This document shows, piece after piece, positions 23,896 to 35,167 of a stretch of DNA of 64,000 bases. The notes below the pieces were generated by a model that worked only from the letters and a program-made list of their open reading frames with translations, did not search any database and was not told where the DNA came from. The translations under genes and the position numbers were made by a program. Origin of the DNA: Distichodus sexfasciatus (taxonomy: Eukaryota > Chordata > Actinopteri > Characiformes > Distichodontidae); assembly GCA_032718565.1 (NCBI GenBank), contig JAVGVS010000238.1, positions 371,001 through 435,000 on the forward strand. The letters run 5' to 3'. The first letter of the stretch is position 1. Each line of letters opens with the position of its first letter.

Positions 23896-25275
23896 TCACC
23901 CGCCAGTCACCCTGCTGCCACCAATCACCCGCAACCGTCCCGTTTTTATTTCCCCACCGGAGCCGTGCCACTCCCCCCCAGTCTGGCCAGGAACACCGAG
24001 CAACTGCAGCGTCTCTCCACCGGGGGGCGCCAGCTGGGACACACCGTCACCACGGCAACACTGGGGCGGAGAGAGAGTGAGTGAGTGAGTGAGTGGGAGG
24101 GAGGGGCGTGCCACAGGTGCACGCTGGGTAACGCAGGCGGGAGCGGGACTGCGTTTTATTAACTCCTCTTTATTACTTTAAAAAACAACATAATCTTACA
24201 AGAGCTTCTCCTTCAGTGCGGAGCGTAGTGGCTTTAGACGGGGGTTTAGTTCTAACGTGAGCCTGAAGTGCTGCGCCTCAAGCCTTTTAGCCTGTGCACT
24301 ACAACACAGTTTATTAAAGGAGGGATTCACACACACACACACACACACAGCTGATGATTATATTAAATATAAACAACTACAAGCAGTCTATATATTATAT
24401 AATGTTACTTTTATATATAGTATAATTATGTTGATATTCTATATACATTGTTATATTTTATAATCACCAACATCAAGGTTGAGATGCAGGCGTTGGATTA
24501 GTTGAAGCTTAACACACATTTCCACACGTCGACGGTGTTGTGACACGTAATCTCATTAGCACAGCTCAGTCGCTCTCTCAACTTCACTTCAAGGCATTAT
24601 TATTATATCTTATTTTCTCTCCGTCTACCTTCATTCCGAAGTTGATTTTTTTTCTCATGGTACGCCTCCTTTAACCAGGTCCGTGTGCCGTCCATCAACA
24701 GGTTGCATTTGGTTTTCCAGCATCAGTTGCCCTCCGCAGTGCCTTCATGGTTACAGTATCAAGTTTTATTTTTGTTAGTTAAAATGACGACGACGATGAT
24801 GATGATTATAAACGGCTTCTTTTTGTACCAGTGTGTGGTGGTGGTGGTGAGTGTGTCGGTTCAGCGCATGCTTTAATTCTGATTGTTCCAGGTCGTGTGT
24901 ATTCGTGCGCGAGCAGCTGCGTCGTTGCACCGTGGCCTGCGCTACGCGCCGCCGCTGGAACTCGTTTCTAGAGACGTCTCAGCCTCGTAACTGCCGTAAC
25001 ACTTGTAAATACGATGTTTTATTCTGGCGTTTTATAAAAACCTGCTCTTTCCAAACTACTCAGGGGAGGACCTCGTTAAAGGGTTTGGGGAATTTAAATG
25101 GTATTATAATGTGATATATAAATATATATATAATGTCACCAGAGGAACGGTAGTTAGCATCTTGTTATGAATATTTCTCATGGGCACGGGACTCTGCTGT
25201 AATATTTTTAACGTTGATAAGACGCTGCATCGTTGTATAACAGTGACATGCATTAAAGGATTTTGTCATACGTGG
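23896..25275 (+). other. camk1: Probable camk1 3' UTR
   Basis: About 1.36 kb without a supported reading frame, between the stop codon and an ATTAAA at 25252-25257 followed by a GT-rich stretch (GTGGTGTGTCCC). A (CA)n run is at 24329-24350. Confidence 0.6.
25252..25257 (+). terminator. Candidate camk1 polyadenylation signal (ATTAAA)
   Basis: ATTAAA with a downstream GT/T-rich element within 30 bases; the best candidate on the + strand between the camk1 stop and the opsin. Confidence 0.55.
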
Positions 25276-25284
25276 TGTGTCCCT

Positions 25285-28200
25285 TTTGCTTTGTTTTCAT
25301 GCGCCTTTTATTGCAGTTTGCATTGCAGATGTTAAACTGCACCGCCATTTAACGCTGCTCCTGCAGAAACGCAGTGTTCGTGGCTCAGTGTGTTTTACTT
25401 TGCCAAACGCTCGCTGCTGCTTTTTGGGTTTTTTTGCTTCGTCACTATCACTCAGAATCATAAACTGATATTGTAAAAGATCAAACAGATATTAAAGTTA
25501 AAACTGATGTTTTTCAGTGATTTTACCCATTTCTCTCCTCTTTCTCCCTCTCTTTTTGAGTTCTTTATGTATTAACTCTGCTCCTGCTGGTGTGTAGACT
25601 CACTGCTGTCTCCATTCACATTTTGATTTTATCTTCTCATGGCTAGAATCACTTTTAAACCACTCATTTGCTTCATTTCCAGCTTCATGATAAGTTAGGG
25701 GCCTGTGTGGATTCCATAGGGATTGCGTTTTTGTTTCTTACTGATTTGTAGCTAAAAAAGAGAATATTTCGAGCCTTAAACGCTTCAGTTTGCTGGTTGT
25801 GTGTATAATCTGTAGGAACGTCTGTGCAGTGTTCACACATTAGAGGATTAGATAATTCCAACGTGAGCAGGTGAATGTTTTTAGGAATTCAAACCGCTTC
25901 TTCTCCAGAAGGAAAGTCTCCTGATGAAAGCTGAGAGCTGGACTCCTTATTGAGGGTCAGACGGGGGGTCATTAAGACGCTCCTGCTCGGGGGGGTTCTG
26001 CGTGTACAACATAACGCCGATAACGTAGGGAAAGGTACTTCTAGTACTGATGGTCAGCGAGTGGGACCAGCTCATTAACGTTCATATTTGATGTGTTTCT
26101 GCTCATATCTACATATCTGTTGTAAAAACCTTATTTACTGCACTTGTGTTTGCAAACGTCGGTGAATTCTTAGTGAACGTTCAAGTGGAGGCTGCAGTCA
26201 AGCTTTTGCAAGAAAATCATCAGTTATAAAATGAATTAAAGATCAGACTCACGTACGTTCTGACGTCGCTGGTCCAAAGGAGAACGTCAAGCCTCATTCA
26301 CCAAGCCATCTTACGATGAAATCTGTTCTTAAAACCCACTCCCACAGGTTTCAGCAACGTAGATCGTTTGACAAATTACTGCACAAAAAAGAGAACTGAT
26401 GTTTAAAAGGAGAGCGGAGGAGGAGCAGCAGCAGATCTGCGTGGTGATGAATGTTGTGTGTGATTTTTGTTGTTCAACGTGATGAGAATCACAAACAAAA
26501 CAAGCCAATATTTAGTCTTTTACGTTTTTACGTGCTTCCTGGCGCTGATTCCCCCTCCATGTTAGATGTGGAAGTTGTTCAGGAGTGTGTTTAGTGTGTG
26601 TGTGTGTGTGTGTGTGAATGCAGTAATGAATATCCAACAGTACAGATTTTAACTGTTATATTACGATATAATCAGGAGAATGTAAAGTCAATGTGACGAC
26701 ATTTTGAAAGTAAAAATCAATTCTTGAAAATCTTTTATTTTCAAAGTTAAAAATTATTTCCCGGAATAAAAGTCAAATATTTTTATTTTACCGTAGATTT
26801 TATTCAGCTCCTGATCAACCCCTAGATTGTAAAAGTGATTTGATCAATAAGTCATGTAAATATTCTTCTTTTATTTAGTACAACTTACATAATGCAATTT
26901 CGCCTAACTTTTGTGAGATTGTAGTTTTACAACCAGTGCTGATACAAAAGTAACACCATGACAGTAAGGTGTGAGTTACATATTTCAGTAACAACACGTT
27001 ACAACACACTTTTAACATGAAATTTACTGCTGTTTCCTTTAATAATCAAACCCCCAACACCACCAGAGCTTTGTACAAGAGTAAAATGTAGTGAGTGTAA
27101 GAGTTGTTCCTACAGAGTGTATGACTACAGTCATTCAGAGGAACAAATACATAAATTGTATTGCAAATTGTATAACTGTACGATAAAAACGTGTTCTATA
27201 TTACTAAAATCTTAAAATAAACTTAAAGCGTAAAAATAAAAAAATAAAATATGTTAAAATGTTGGGTAAAAGTTTGGTATACAAATATCAGGAAATCATT
27301 CGATGATTATTTAAAAGTACTATTCAAATTTTACACATTTCAATATCTACCATAGCTCCTGCATGACGTATTAACACATTCAATCTTAAACTCACCCAAG
27401 AAAACTCATAAAACTGTGTGAATTATTATGTTGGAGTAAACTCATGAATATTAACATGACTTATCGATCAAATCATAGCTACCTCTCCAGCCGCTTCATT
27501 TAATAGTGTTTTTCCAGAAGGTTCCTGTCCGTTAGACAAGATTTATTGTAATATTTCATCAACTCAGGACAGCATTAAAAGGAGATTAAAGTCGGAACAT
27601 TAGGAGCAAGTCCTGCTTCAACATAAAAACAAGCTTTTGCACAATCAAAACCCAGAATTGGCGTTTAGTTTAGTTTAGTTTAATGTAAGTTGTAATATGC
27701 AAAAATCAACCTGAAGGGCTTTGCACTACATGCTCAAACTCTTACCAACAAACTCCTTCCCCACCAAATCTAGTGGCATCGCGCCAGCCTGCACACTCCT
27801 TAATATAAAACCAAGTTTAACAAATCTAAGCTCCTGCTTTTTGGGTGAGTTGTACTAAATACTGCCACTATTTGTGTAACAACTCTTTGTACGACTCGTC
27901 AAAGCTGTTTTCGAGCTGTTTTACTTGTATGGATGCAGTGCATCATGGGCAATCACTGGATATTATTGTATGTAATGGAATAACGCTCAGTATCCAAGCC
28001 GACAAAAATTTGTACTTTTAAACGATTTTTAAATGTAAAGTGTATTAAAGAGAAATTCTTGTCTATGCACGGCCTGCCTCCTGTCTGGTTGTTGTGAAGA
28101 TTTTTATGGTTTGTCTACTCACTACAAAATGAATTCCATATTTACACATTATTATACATTTTACATCCTTAAAATAAATAAAACCGAAGGGAAATTACAG

Positions 28201-30147
28201 ATTTAGATTTACACTACAAGAAGTACAGCAGATCTGAGAGATTTCACATTTATATGTTTAAAGTCTAAAGTTACTGAGTCAACATTTACTGCTAAAATTT
28301 ACTGCTGTTATGTTTTTAGAATAAAATCCCCTACAATGTTCTATTTCCACACTTATTTTGCTGAAAGTAACTCAACAGTGATGCAGGAGTCGTGTAACAC
28401 ATTACAATCCAGAGAAATAAATATTGTAACGCAACCAATTACTATGAAGTTACACTAACTAGTCACCTAGAATCTAGTACATGTTGGTAATAACTTGCCC
28501 AACTCTGTGCATACTGTATATATAATTATAAGTCTTCTACATAAGTTTTATTGGTATTTTTGTTGCATGAGAATGTGTTGCTGTATGTAGTGACATACTG
28601 TTTAAATACTACAGTCTACAAGTTTCATTTAGTTTCCTGCATTTTTATTGCTTATGAATAATAATTTATGTAAAGCATCACATGTAGCAAGGCACTAATA
28701 TTACAACTACAGAATTTCAGAAATAAAAATTGATTATTGCTGTTTTACTGAATTGCATTTGTGTAAGATGTTACTTGTAGTAGTTCATTAATGACCGTGT
28801 AACTGCTGCAACCGTAAAGATGTAAAAGCTGCAAGTTCTACGGTCAAATACATCTATATATGTTATACGAGTACATGTATACAAATCAATATATATAAAT
28901 ATATAATAAATATAAATAGCAGCAATATTACAGCACAAAAAGTCTCATTAATATTTTAAAAAACTATTTTTAGAACCCAAACATTGCGTGAGGTAACTTT
29001 TAAGTGATTTATTCCATGAGACAAATATTTTGACGTTATTACAGTGCTGAAATGATATTCTGTTTAATTTGGGGGATTAATTGGTTTATTATTGCTTCAC
29101 CACATTGTGTGCAACATCAATTTCAGTCCTACCGAAGTCAGTGTTGAAGAGTCGTACTGTTGGATTGTGACAAACACTTAAAGATGATCTTTAACTTTTG
29201 TGTAATAATCAAATACCATTTATTCAGAAAATAAATGACTTCACCAAAATCCAACAGCATAACTATTCTAACTATTGTGGTAGTGTAAAACCTGATATAA
29301 ATGACATTGATACAAGTGATGTTTCATACAGTTTGCCCATAATTTAATAATCCCCAATAATATAACTGAATGTCTTTTTAAATTATCATTGTAATATTTG
29401 TCTTATGGTAAAAGCAACTTACAAGTTACCTCACTGTAAAAAAATAAGTTTTAAAATGTACCTCCAAAATCAACAAAATAGTTTTCCAGTAGCTAAAATA
29501 TCACTTGCACTACAACATACTGGGTCAATTCCCCAGACTAAGATTAAGTTTATGTCTACACTAGCTTCAAGTTTCAGAGGTGAATCTCCTTCACTACTGC
29601 AGTTTAGTCCAAGACTAGGCTTAATCTAGATTTTAAAAACCAGCCCATTAACTGCTGTAAAGTCATTCTGATTATTTTTAGGAATGTTTAATATTTCTGC
29701 TTTGTTACAGTAAAAGAAGGTGAAGCCTCACCTGTAACAGTGAATCTCGTGTTTTCAGATCTGTCGACGTCATCGTCTGTCCAGTGTGTCACCAGCAGGA
29801 GGCACCGCTGCACCGCTCGGCCGAACCCCAGAGCCATTTACATTTGCTCCACGCAACCAAGGTGAAAGAGTGAAGCTGAGAGTGGACGCTCCTGCTCCGT
29901 CCTGCTGCTGCCGTCTGGGCGTCTGATCGACACTTAAAAGCAGAGACGCTATTTTTATCTTATTCATCCTCCTTAAAAACACCACGTCTGGCCACATCAA
30001 GTGTGGATTCTGGAGTTTGCATTTAAAACCAGGCTCAGACTGGCAACACTTCTCAGATTCTCATCGCACGTTTTAGAGCTTGAATTTACCCCCTTCTGCT
30101 TATCGTCGCTGTCGGGCAGAAACCTTTTATGTCCAAAAGGATGCACA
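25285..30147. other. AT-rich intergenic region
   Basis: No exon, RNA gene or strong repeat structure recognised. The sequence is AT-rich with stops in every frame over about 25500-29400. Short items are a (GT)n run at 26598-26616 and diverged repeat-like text near 29500-29640. A conserved element cannot be excluded by eye. Confidence 0.5.
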
Positions 30148-30360
30148 ATCAGTAGGTCGCAGGTTTGAATCCTGGACCAGTCAAGCTACCACCGAGGTAC
30201 TCATGAGCAAGGTACCGTCCGTGCCCAAGCACTGCTCCCCGGGCGCCGCCCACGTCAGCGGCCCACTGCTGCTTCACGGCCGGGTCAAATGCAGAACTCA
30301 CATTTCGGTGTGGTGCACCATGTGCAGCGTTCACAAACACAAATAATCACTCACTTTCAC
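30148..30360 (+). mobile_element. tRNA-type SINE copy upstream of the opsin
   Basis: GTTTGAATCCTGGACCAG (B-box-like), then ACCGAGGTACTCATGAGCAA, GGTACCGTCC, CAAGCACTGCTCCCC, GGGTCAAATGCAGAACTCAC and a CAAATAATCACTCACTTTCAC-type tail. It lies about 530 bases before the opsin ATG. Confidence 0.85.
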
Positions 30361-30377
30361 TTTTTTACGTTCAAACG

Positions 30378-30470
30378 TGCTTGGGGACGGTACATTGCTC
30401 ATTGGTAAATCGATGGTATATTGACCAGTCTGGAATTTGAACTGGTGTCCCTCCACAGGGCCAAGGTAAG
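30378..30470 (-). mobile_element. Inverted SINE fragment upstream of the opsin
   Basis: Reads on the - strand as the SINE head and body: CTTGGGGACGGTACATTGCT, then GACCAGTCTGGAATTTGAAC. With the preceding copy it forms a tail-to-tail inverted pair. A third, tail-type fragment lies at about 30520-30636. Confidence 0.7.
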
Positions 30471-30893
30471 GCATGGTATGGGTACGGCACCGGTAAGGCA
30501 TGTTAAGCTATCATTCCATTCCATTCCAGCACTACTTCCTGGACACTGTCCATGCCAGCTGCCCACTGCTGGTCAAAGACACAGGTGACATTAAGCTGTG
30601 GTTCATTCACAACAACAAATACTCACTCACTTGCACTTCTCTAAAAAGCACTCCCGGAGGTTGGCTCTTAACTGACCCTGACTAGCTGAGCTTAATTGGA
30701 GGAGACAGCTCTAAACCCCCATGACCCGATAACTGGACCAACACCTACGCTGGGCTCTGTGGCGGATTTACGCGGCATTAAGAAAGCCTCAATCATATTC
30801 TGCTGACCGGTCTCATGCACTAATCTGGCTTCATCATCGTCTTCACTTGCTTGTGTTATTACCTTCACAAAACCCAGCAGAGCAGCACCAGCC

Positions 30894-31955
30894 ATGGACA
30901 GCACCGAGGGCCCCAATTATTTTGTGCCCATGTCCAACGTGACGGGCATGGTCAGGAGCCCCTTCCAGTACCCTCAGTTCTACCTGGCCGATCGCCAGAC
31001 CTTCCACCTCCTGGCGGTGTACCTCCTCTTCCTCATCGCCGTGGGCTTGCCCAGCAACGCCCTGATGTTTCACGTCATCTTTCACAACAACAAGCTGCGG
31101 ACGCCCATCAACTACATCCTGCTGAACCTGGCGGTGGCTGACCTCTTCATGGTGGTGGGCGGCTTCCCCCTCGCCGTGTTGGCCGCGCTGCAGGGCTACT
31201 TTCTTTTAGGATTTCCCGGCTGCAACATCCAGGGCTTTTTTGTCCGCCTGGGTGCGTCCGCCTCACTCTGGGCCATGGTGGTCCTGGTTTTCGAGAGGTG
31301 GGTGAAGTTGTGTCGGCCGTTTAAGAAATTCCGTTTTGGACGTTATCCTTCCGTTTTGGGGGTGTGCTTCATCTGGCTCTTGGCCTTCGCCTGCGCCGTG
31401 CCGCCCCTCCTTGGATTTTCACGCTACATCCCCGAGGGCCTCCAGTGCTCCTGCGGAATCGACTACTACACCATGAAGCCCGGCATCGCAAACGAACCTG
31501 TCGTCCATTACATGTTCATCGTCCATTTTGCCATTCCGTCTACCTTCATCTGCCTGTGCTTTGTCCGGCTGCTGTGCTCGATGAACCCCACAGTGGAGGG
31601 GCAGTCGGAAGCGGCCCGGCGTGCTGAGTGGGAGACCACGAGGACGGTGATGGCCATGATCCTGGCGTTCTTCATCTGCTGGGGGCCCTACGCCTGGGTT
31701 TCCTGGAACATCTTCATGCGGCACGGCGCCGTTTTCAGACCCGTCTTCATCACTAAGATCTCCTTCTTCGCCATGAGCTCAGCGATCCACTTTCCCTTCA
31801 TCTACTTGATCCTGAACGCACAGTTTCGAGACTGCTTGATCCGGACCTTGTGCCAGGGAAAGAACCCCTTCCAGGTGAAGGGAAGCGACGCCAGTGCCAC
31901 AGATTCTCTTGACTCCAACCCAGAAGCTAATGATTCTGACCCCGAGTCTGAATGA
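30894..31955 (+). CDS. Intronless RH1-type opsin lacking the retinal lysine and counterion
   Basis: A 353-residue seven-helix receptor in one open exon with a strong Kozak context (CAGCCATGG). The N-terminus MDSTEGPNYFVPMSNVTG aligns with rhodopsin MNGTEGPN; N15 is kept, N2 is lost. Kept: N55, D83, C110-C187 disulfide, E134-R135, E181, W265 (W263 here), P267-Y268, helix 8 with FRDCL and C320. Changed: E113 to Q (GCNIQGFF), T118 to R, E122 to S, ERY to ERW, Y223 to F, K296 to M (FFAM, residue 294), NPxxY to FPFIY, and the VxPx tail to DPESE. A lysine sits at the site matching 290 (FITKIS). Without K296, retinal cannot bind in the usual Schiff base, so vision-type photochemistry is not expected. 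Intronless structure fits descent from the teleost RH1 retrogene. The open frame and kept fold residues argue for a functional product, but recent pseudogenisation is not excluded. Confidence 0.93.
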   Translation: MDSTEGPNYFVPMSNVTGMVRSPFQYPQFYLADRQTFHLLAVYLLFLIAVGLPSNALMFHVIFHNNKLRTPINYILLNLAVADLFMVVGGFPLAVLAALQGYFLLGFPGCNIQGFFVRLGASASLWAMVVLVFERWVKLCRPFKKFRFGRYPSVLGVCFIWLLAFACAVPPLLGFSRYIPEGLQCSCGIDYYTMKPGIANEPVVHYMFIVHFAIPSTFICLCFVRLLCSMNPTVEGQSEAARRAEWETTRTVMAMILAFFICWGPYAWVSWNIFMRHGAVFRPVFITKISFFAMSSAIHFPFIYLILNAQFRDCLIRTLCQGKNPFQVKGSDASATDSLDSNPEANDSDPESE

Positions 31956-32237
31956 GCTGGACGTTGTGCACCTCCTGCATCTAAGGAAGATGAAGTTTGG
32001 GAGTGGATATGTGCACGTCCTTCTACATGTGTGTTAAAAACACAACGTCTCCTCCACTCCTCCACACAGCTGCCTCTCACTGGACGTCTACTGTGCTGTT
32101 TTTACTTCACAATTGATGGATCTGCTGTGAAGAAGGGACGTCTTGCTCAAGCTTAGATAACACAGTTTCGGCAAGAAAACAGTAGCCATTAGAAACATTA
32201 ATATTAAAAGAGTTTATTTTTCTCTACATATGTCAGA

Positions 32238-32243
32238 AATAAA
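32238..32243 (+). terminator. Candidate opsin polyadenylation signal (AATAAA)
   Basis: AATAAA about 280 bases after the TGA, followed by a T/G-rich stretch (TGTAATTGTTTTTGCG). Confidence 0.6.
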
Positions 32244-34369
32244 AAATGTAATTGTTTTTGCGATTTAATATGAATGTGTTGTTAAATCAGCGTATGATAT
32301 TATCTCATATCAATCACCGGCTCCTCAATCAGACTGACTCAAAATCGTATCGTAGCAGACTTGGTGATTATCGGCAGACGTTGAATCACTGCTGATTAAA
32401 TGGTTATAACGTGTGGTGATGAAACTTGTGATTTTACTGTATGTTACTCCAGTGTGGCGGTGACTCTCCTGACTTTTGAAGACGTTTGTTTTCTCCAGCT
32501 GCACGTCAGTCTGTTCTCAAGGTCATCTTGTTGTAAGGAGATAATGCTAATCGGGATATTAGACATGAGCAGGTCGATCGGAACAGCGATAGCAAAGCCA
32601 CAGCAGCAGGGATGATTAAACGATATGGATTTTACTTGGATTCCTGGAAAACATTCACTTTCATTTTTAAAAATGTGATTCAATAATATAGAGAAGTTCA
32701 ATAATATGGGGAAAAGTTGAGAAGAACAAACAGAAGGAAACAAAAGAGGTTTTAAAAAGTGGATATTTTTATGAACAAACTCCATATTTTGTGCAGCAAT
32801 TCCAAAGGGAACTGGATTTTTCATTATTTCACATTACAGACTTAACGCAGAAATAAAAGTGAAGCCAAAGCAGAAACACAAACATCGGTCTACGTGATGG
32901 AGCTTCATCGTTATTAAGGGACAGTTCCTTCCCATTTCTGTTTTGAATATTAATACTCATAACCTGCGATAACCTCCGAGTTCTTTTGTCATGTTTTCCT
33001 TTAAAATTATCACCAATTATCATTAAATCATGAGTAGATAAATGAAGAAAACTCAACAAAAATGCTCTCTTTCCAAGTTCGGATGATTAAAAAATAAAGT
33101 ATGCACAAGTATAAAAGTTATTACTGAGACGGCAACTGAGCTAATTGTGTGGTTGCTATAAAATGGATTTGTCTAATGTCTAGTGTGATTCATGTGTGAT
33201 TTATAAACACGTGTTAGTTTTCAGGTAAAACTGGATTCTGGTTAGAATTTTAATAGAATAAATTGGATTTTAAACCATTCCATGTGAAGTATTCCTTGAG
33301 AGGCTGAGATGACCACAGCAGGGGTCAGGAAGGTGGAGATGATGGAGAGACGCTCAGTTACAGGTCATCACTCCACATGAATCAGAAACAAGGGAAAAGA
33401 CTTCAGAAGTGAGGCTTTCTGGAGCCGTGGTGTCAGCAAGTCGACTGACTCCGAGCTCAATAAGAAATTCTGCTTGAAGTATGTTGAGGATTTCTAGTGT
33501 TCTAACTGCTGCTTTTACCGACACAATACACGTCCGTCTGCGCTTCGTTTCCACACGTCAACAAAGTGAAGGAAATCTGCAGCAAGTAACGCGTTACCAA
33601 ACTCCAATCGACTCCAAATCCGGGTCCAGTTCCAGAGGCGTCTGGAAACGTTAAGAATAAAGTTGCTGGTTGGAGGCTCGGACCGGTTATACGTAAAGCG
33701 CTTAGTGACACTGTCTGCTGTAAAGAGCACCAGACTGTCCCTGAAATTAGGATGTTGCTCCAGACAAGAACATCCGCTAAAGGCTGGGAATGTAAATGCT
33801 AAAATGCTGCAAACGCCAAAGGAACTCCTCCATAATTCACGTCCCTGGTTTAAGGCAGATTTCACTATGTCGAGGTGAAGCGACGCTTAATGACAGCAGT
33901 CAGGCGACTTTAACTCATCCTCACATCATCAGTAAAAATCTCTCCTACGGCTCCGAGCGACACGAAAACCGACGTCTAGCTGATTGTCGGCTGTGACAGG
34001 AGGAAATGTTCCAGCAGAGCTAAAAGCCTTTCCGCTCCCTCTTTTATGAACGTCCACTGAAAGGCTCTTACTGCCGTTTGACTCATCCTCCCATCCTGCG
34101 CTTTATTAGGCGGAGAGAGAGAAAGGCTCTCAACACACGTTAGCCTGACATTCTGTGAGCCAAAGAGACGTGGGAGAGGAGACGAGCCTCACCTAAAAGC
34201 TGCCAGAAAGAAATTCATCAAGTAGAAAAACATCAACGCTGCGCAAACGTCCCAAAAATCCCGCCTCCTTTCAGCAAATCAAGTGTGTCCCTCCAAACAA
34301 GCCTGAACTTCTTCTACTGCTACTGCATTAAGGAGGTGATTAAAGATGAAAACACTACGGAGTGTGGGA

Positions 34370-34622
34370 ACCTAGCTTACGAGTGTAACGGTTAGGGAGT
34401 CGGCCCTGTGGTCGGAGCGTCGCTAGTTCAAACACCAGACCGGTAAAGGTACCACTGAGGTACTCATGAGCGAGGTACCATCCCCAAGCACTGCTCTCTG
34501 GGCACTGCCAAAAAGCTGCCCACTGCTCCTTCACAGATGGGTCACATGCAGAGCTCAGATGTGGTTGTGGTGCAGTGTGCGCTGTGCCGTGTTCACGACG
34601 ACAAATAATCACTCACTTTCAG
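34370..34622 (+). mobile_element. Near full-length tRNA-type SINE
   Basis: GAGTGTAACGGTTAGGGAGT (A-box-like), GCTAGTTCAAACACCAGACC (B-box-like), GTAAAGGTACCACTGAGGTA, CTGCTCCTTCACAGATGGGT and a GACAAATAATCACTCACTTT tail. The best preserved copy in the window and a good guide to the family. Confidence 0.88.
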
Positions 34623-34794
34623 CTGAAACTAAAGTGTTGTTCTGTTTTATATTTGATGAAGTTGTAACGTCTGGGCAGCAAAAGAGAGAAGCTGTGATCA
34701 GTGCTCTTGTCCTCTCTTCTTCTCCTCCGTCCTCTTCCCATCATTCCGGCTCCATAACGGGAAACAACACGTTACTATTCTCCAGATAACACCA

Positions 34795-35104
34795 GAGAGG
34801 AGGAGGAGGAGGAGGGAGAAGATGGAAGAGCTGGAGAAAAGTAGGAAGAGTGCAGGGGAGAGAGACAGAGACAGAGGGGAAGAGAGGATGAAGAAAGAAA
34901 GATTAGGCTATGTAGAGAGAGAGAGGGATGGAGAGAGGGGGCAGCAGCAGAAAGGGAAGGATGTTAGAGAAAATGAAGAGAAGTGAGAAAGAGAGAGAGG
35001 GAGAAAAAGAGCTAGAAAAAGAGGGAAAAAATGAGAGTGAAAGAGAAAAAGAAAGTGATAGAGTGAGGATGAAGGAGAGAGGGAAGAAAGATAGAGAGAG
35101 AGGG

Positions 35105-35165
<61 letters not shown>
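34795..35165. repeat. Purine-rich tract with (GA)n microsatellite
   Basis: AGGAGG and GAGAGA low-complexity sequence, with near-perfect (GA)n from about 35094 to 35163. The Glu/Arg/Lys frame across it is a repeat translation, not a gene. Confidence 0.9.

Positions 35166-35167
<2 letters not shown>

Noticed and set aside
31364..31724. Frames in other registers within the opsin
   Set aside because: They overlap the opsin in alternative frames and have no family match.
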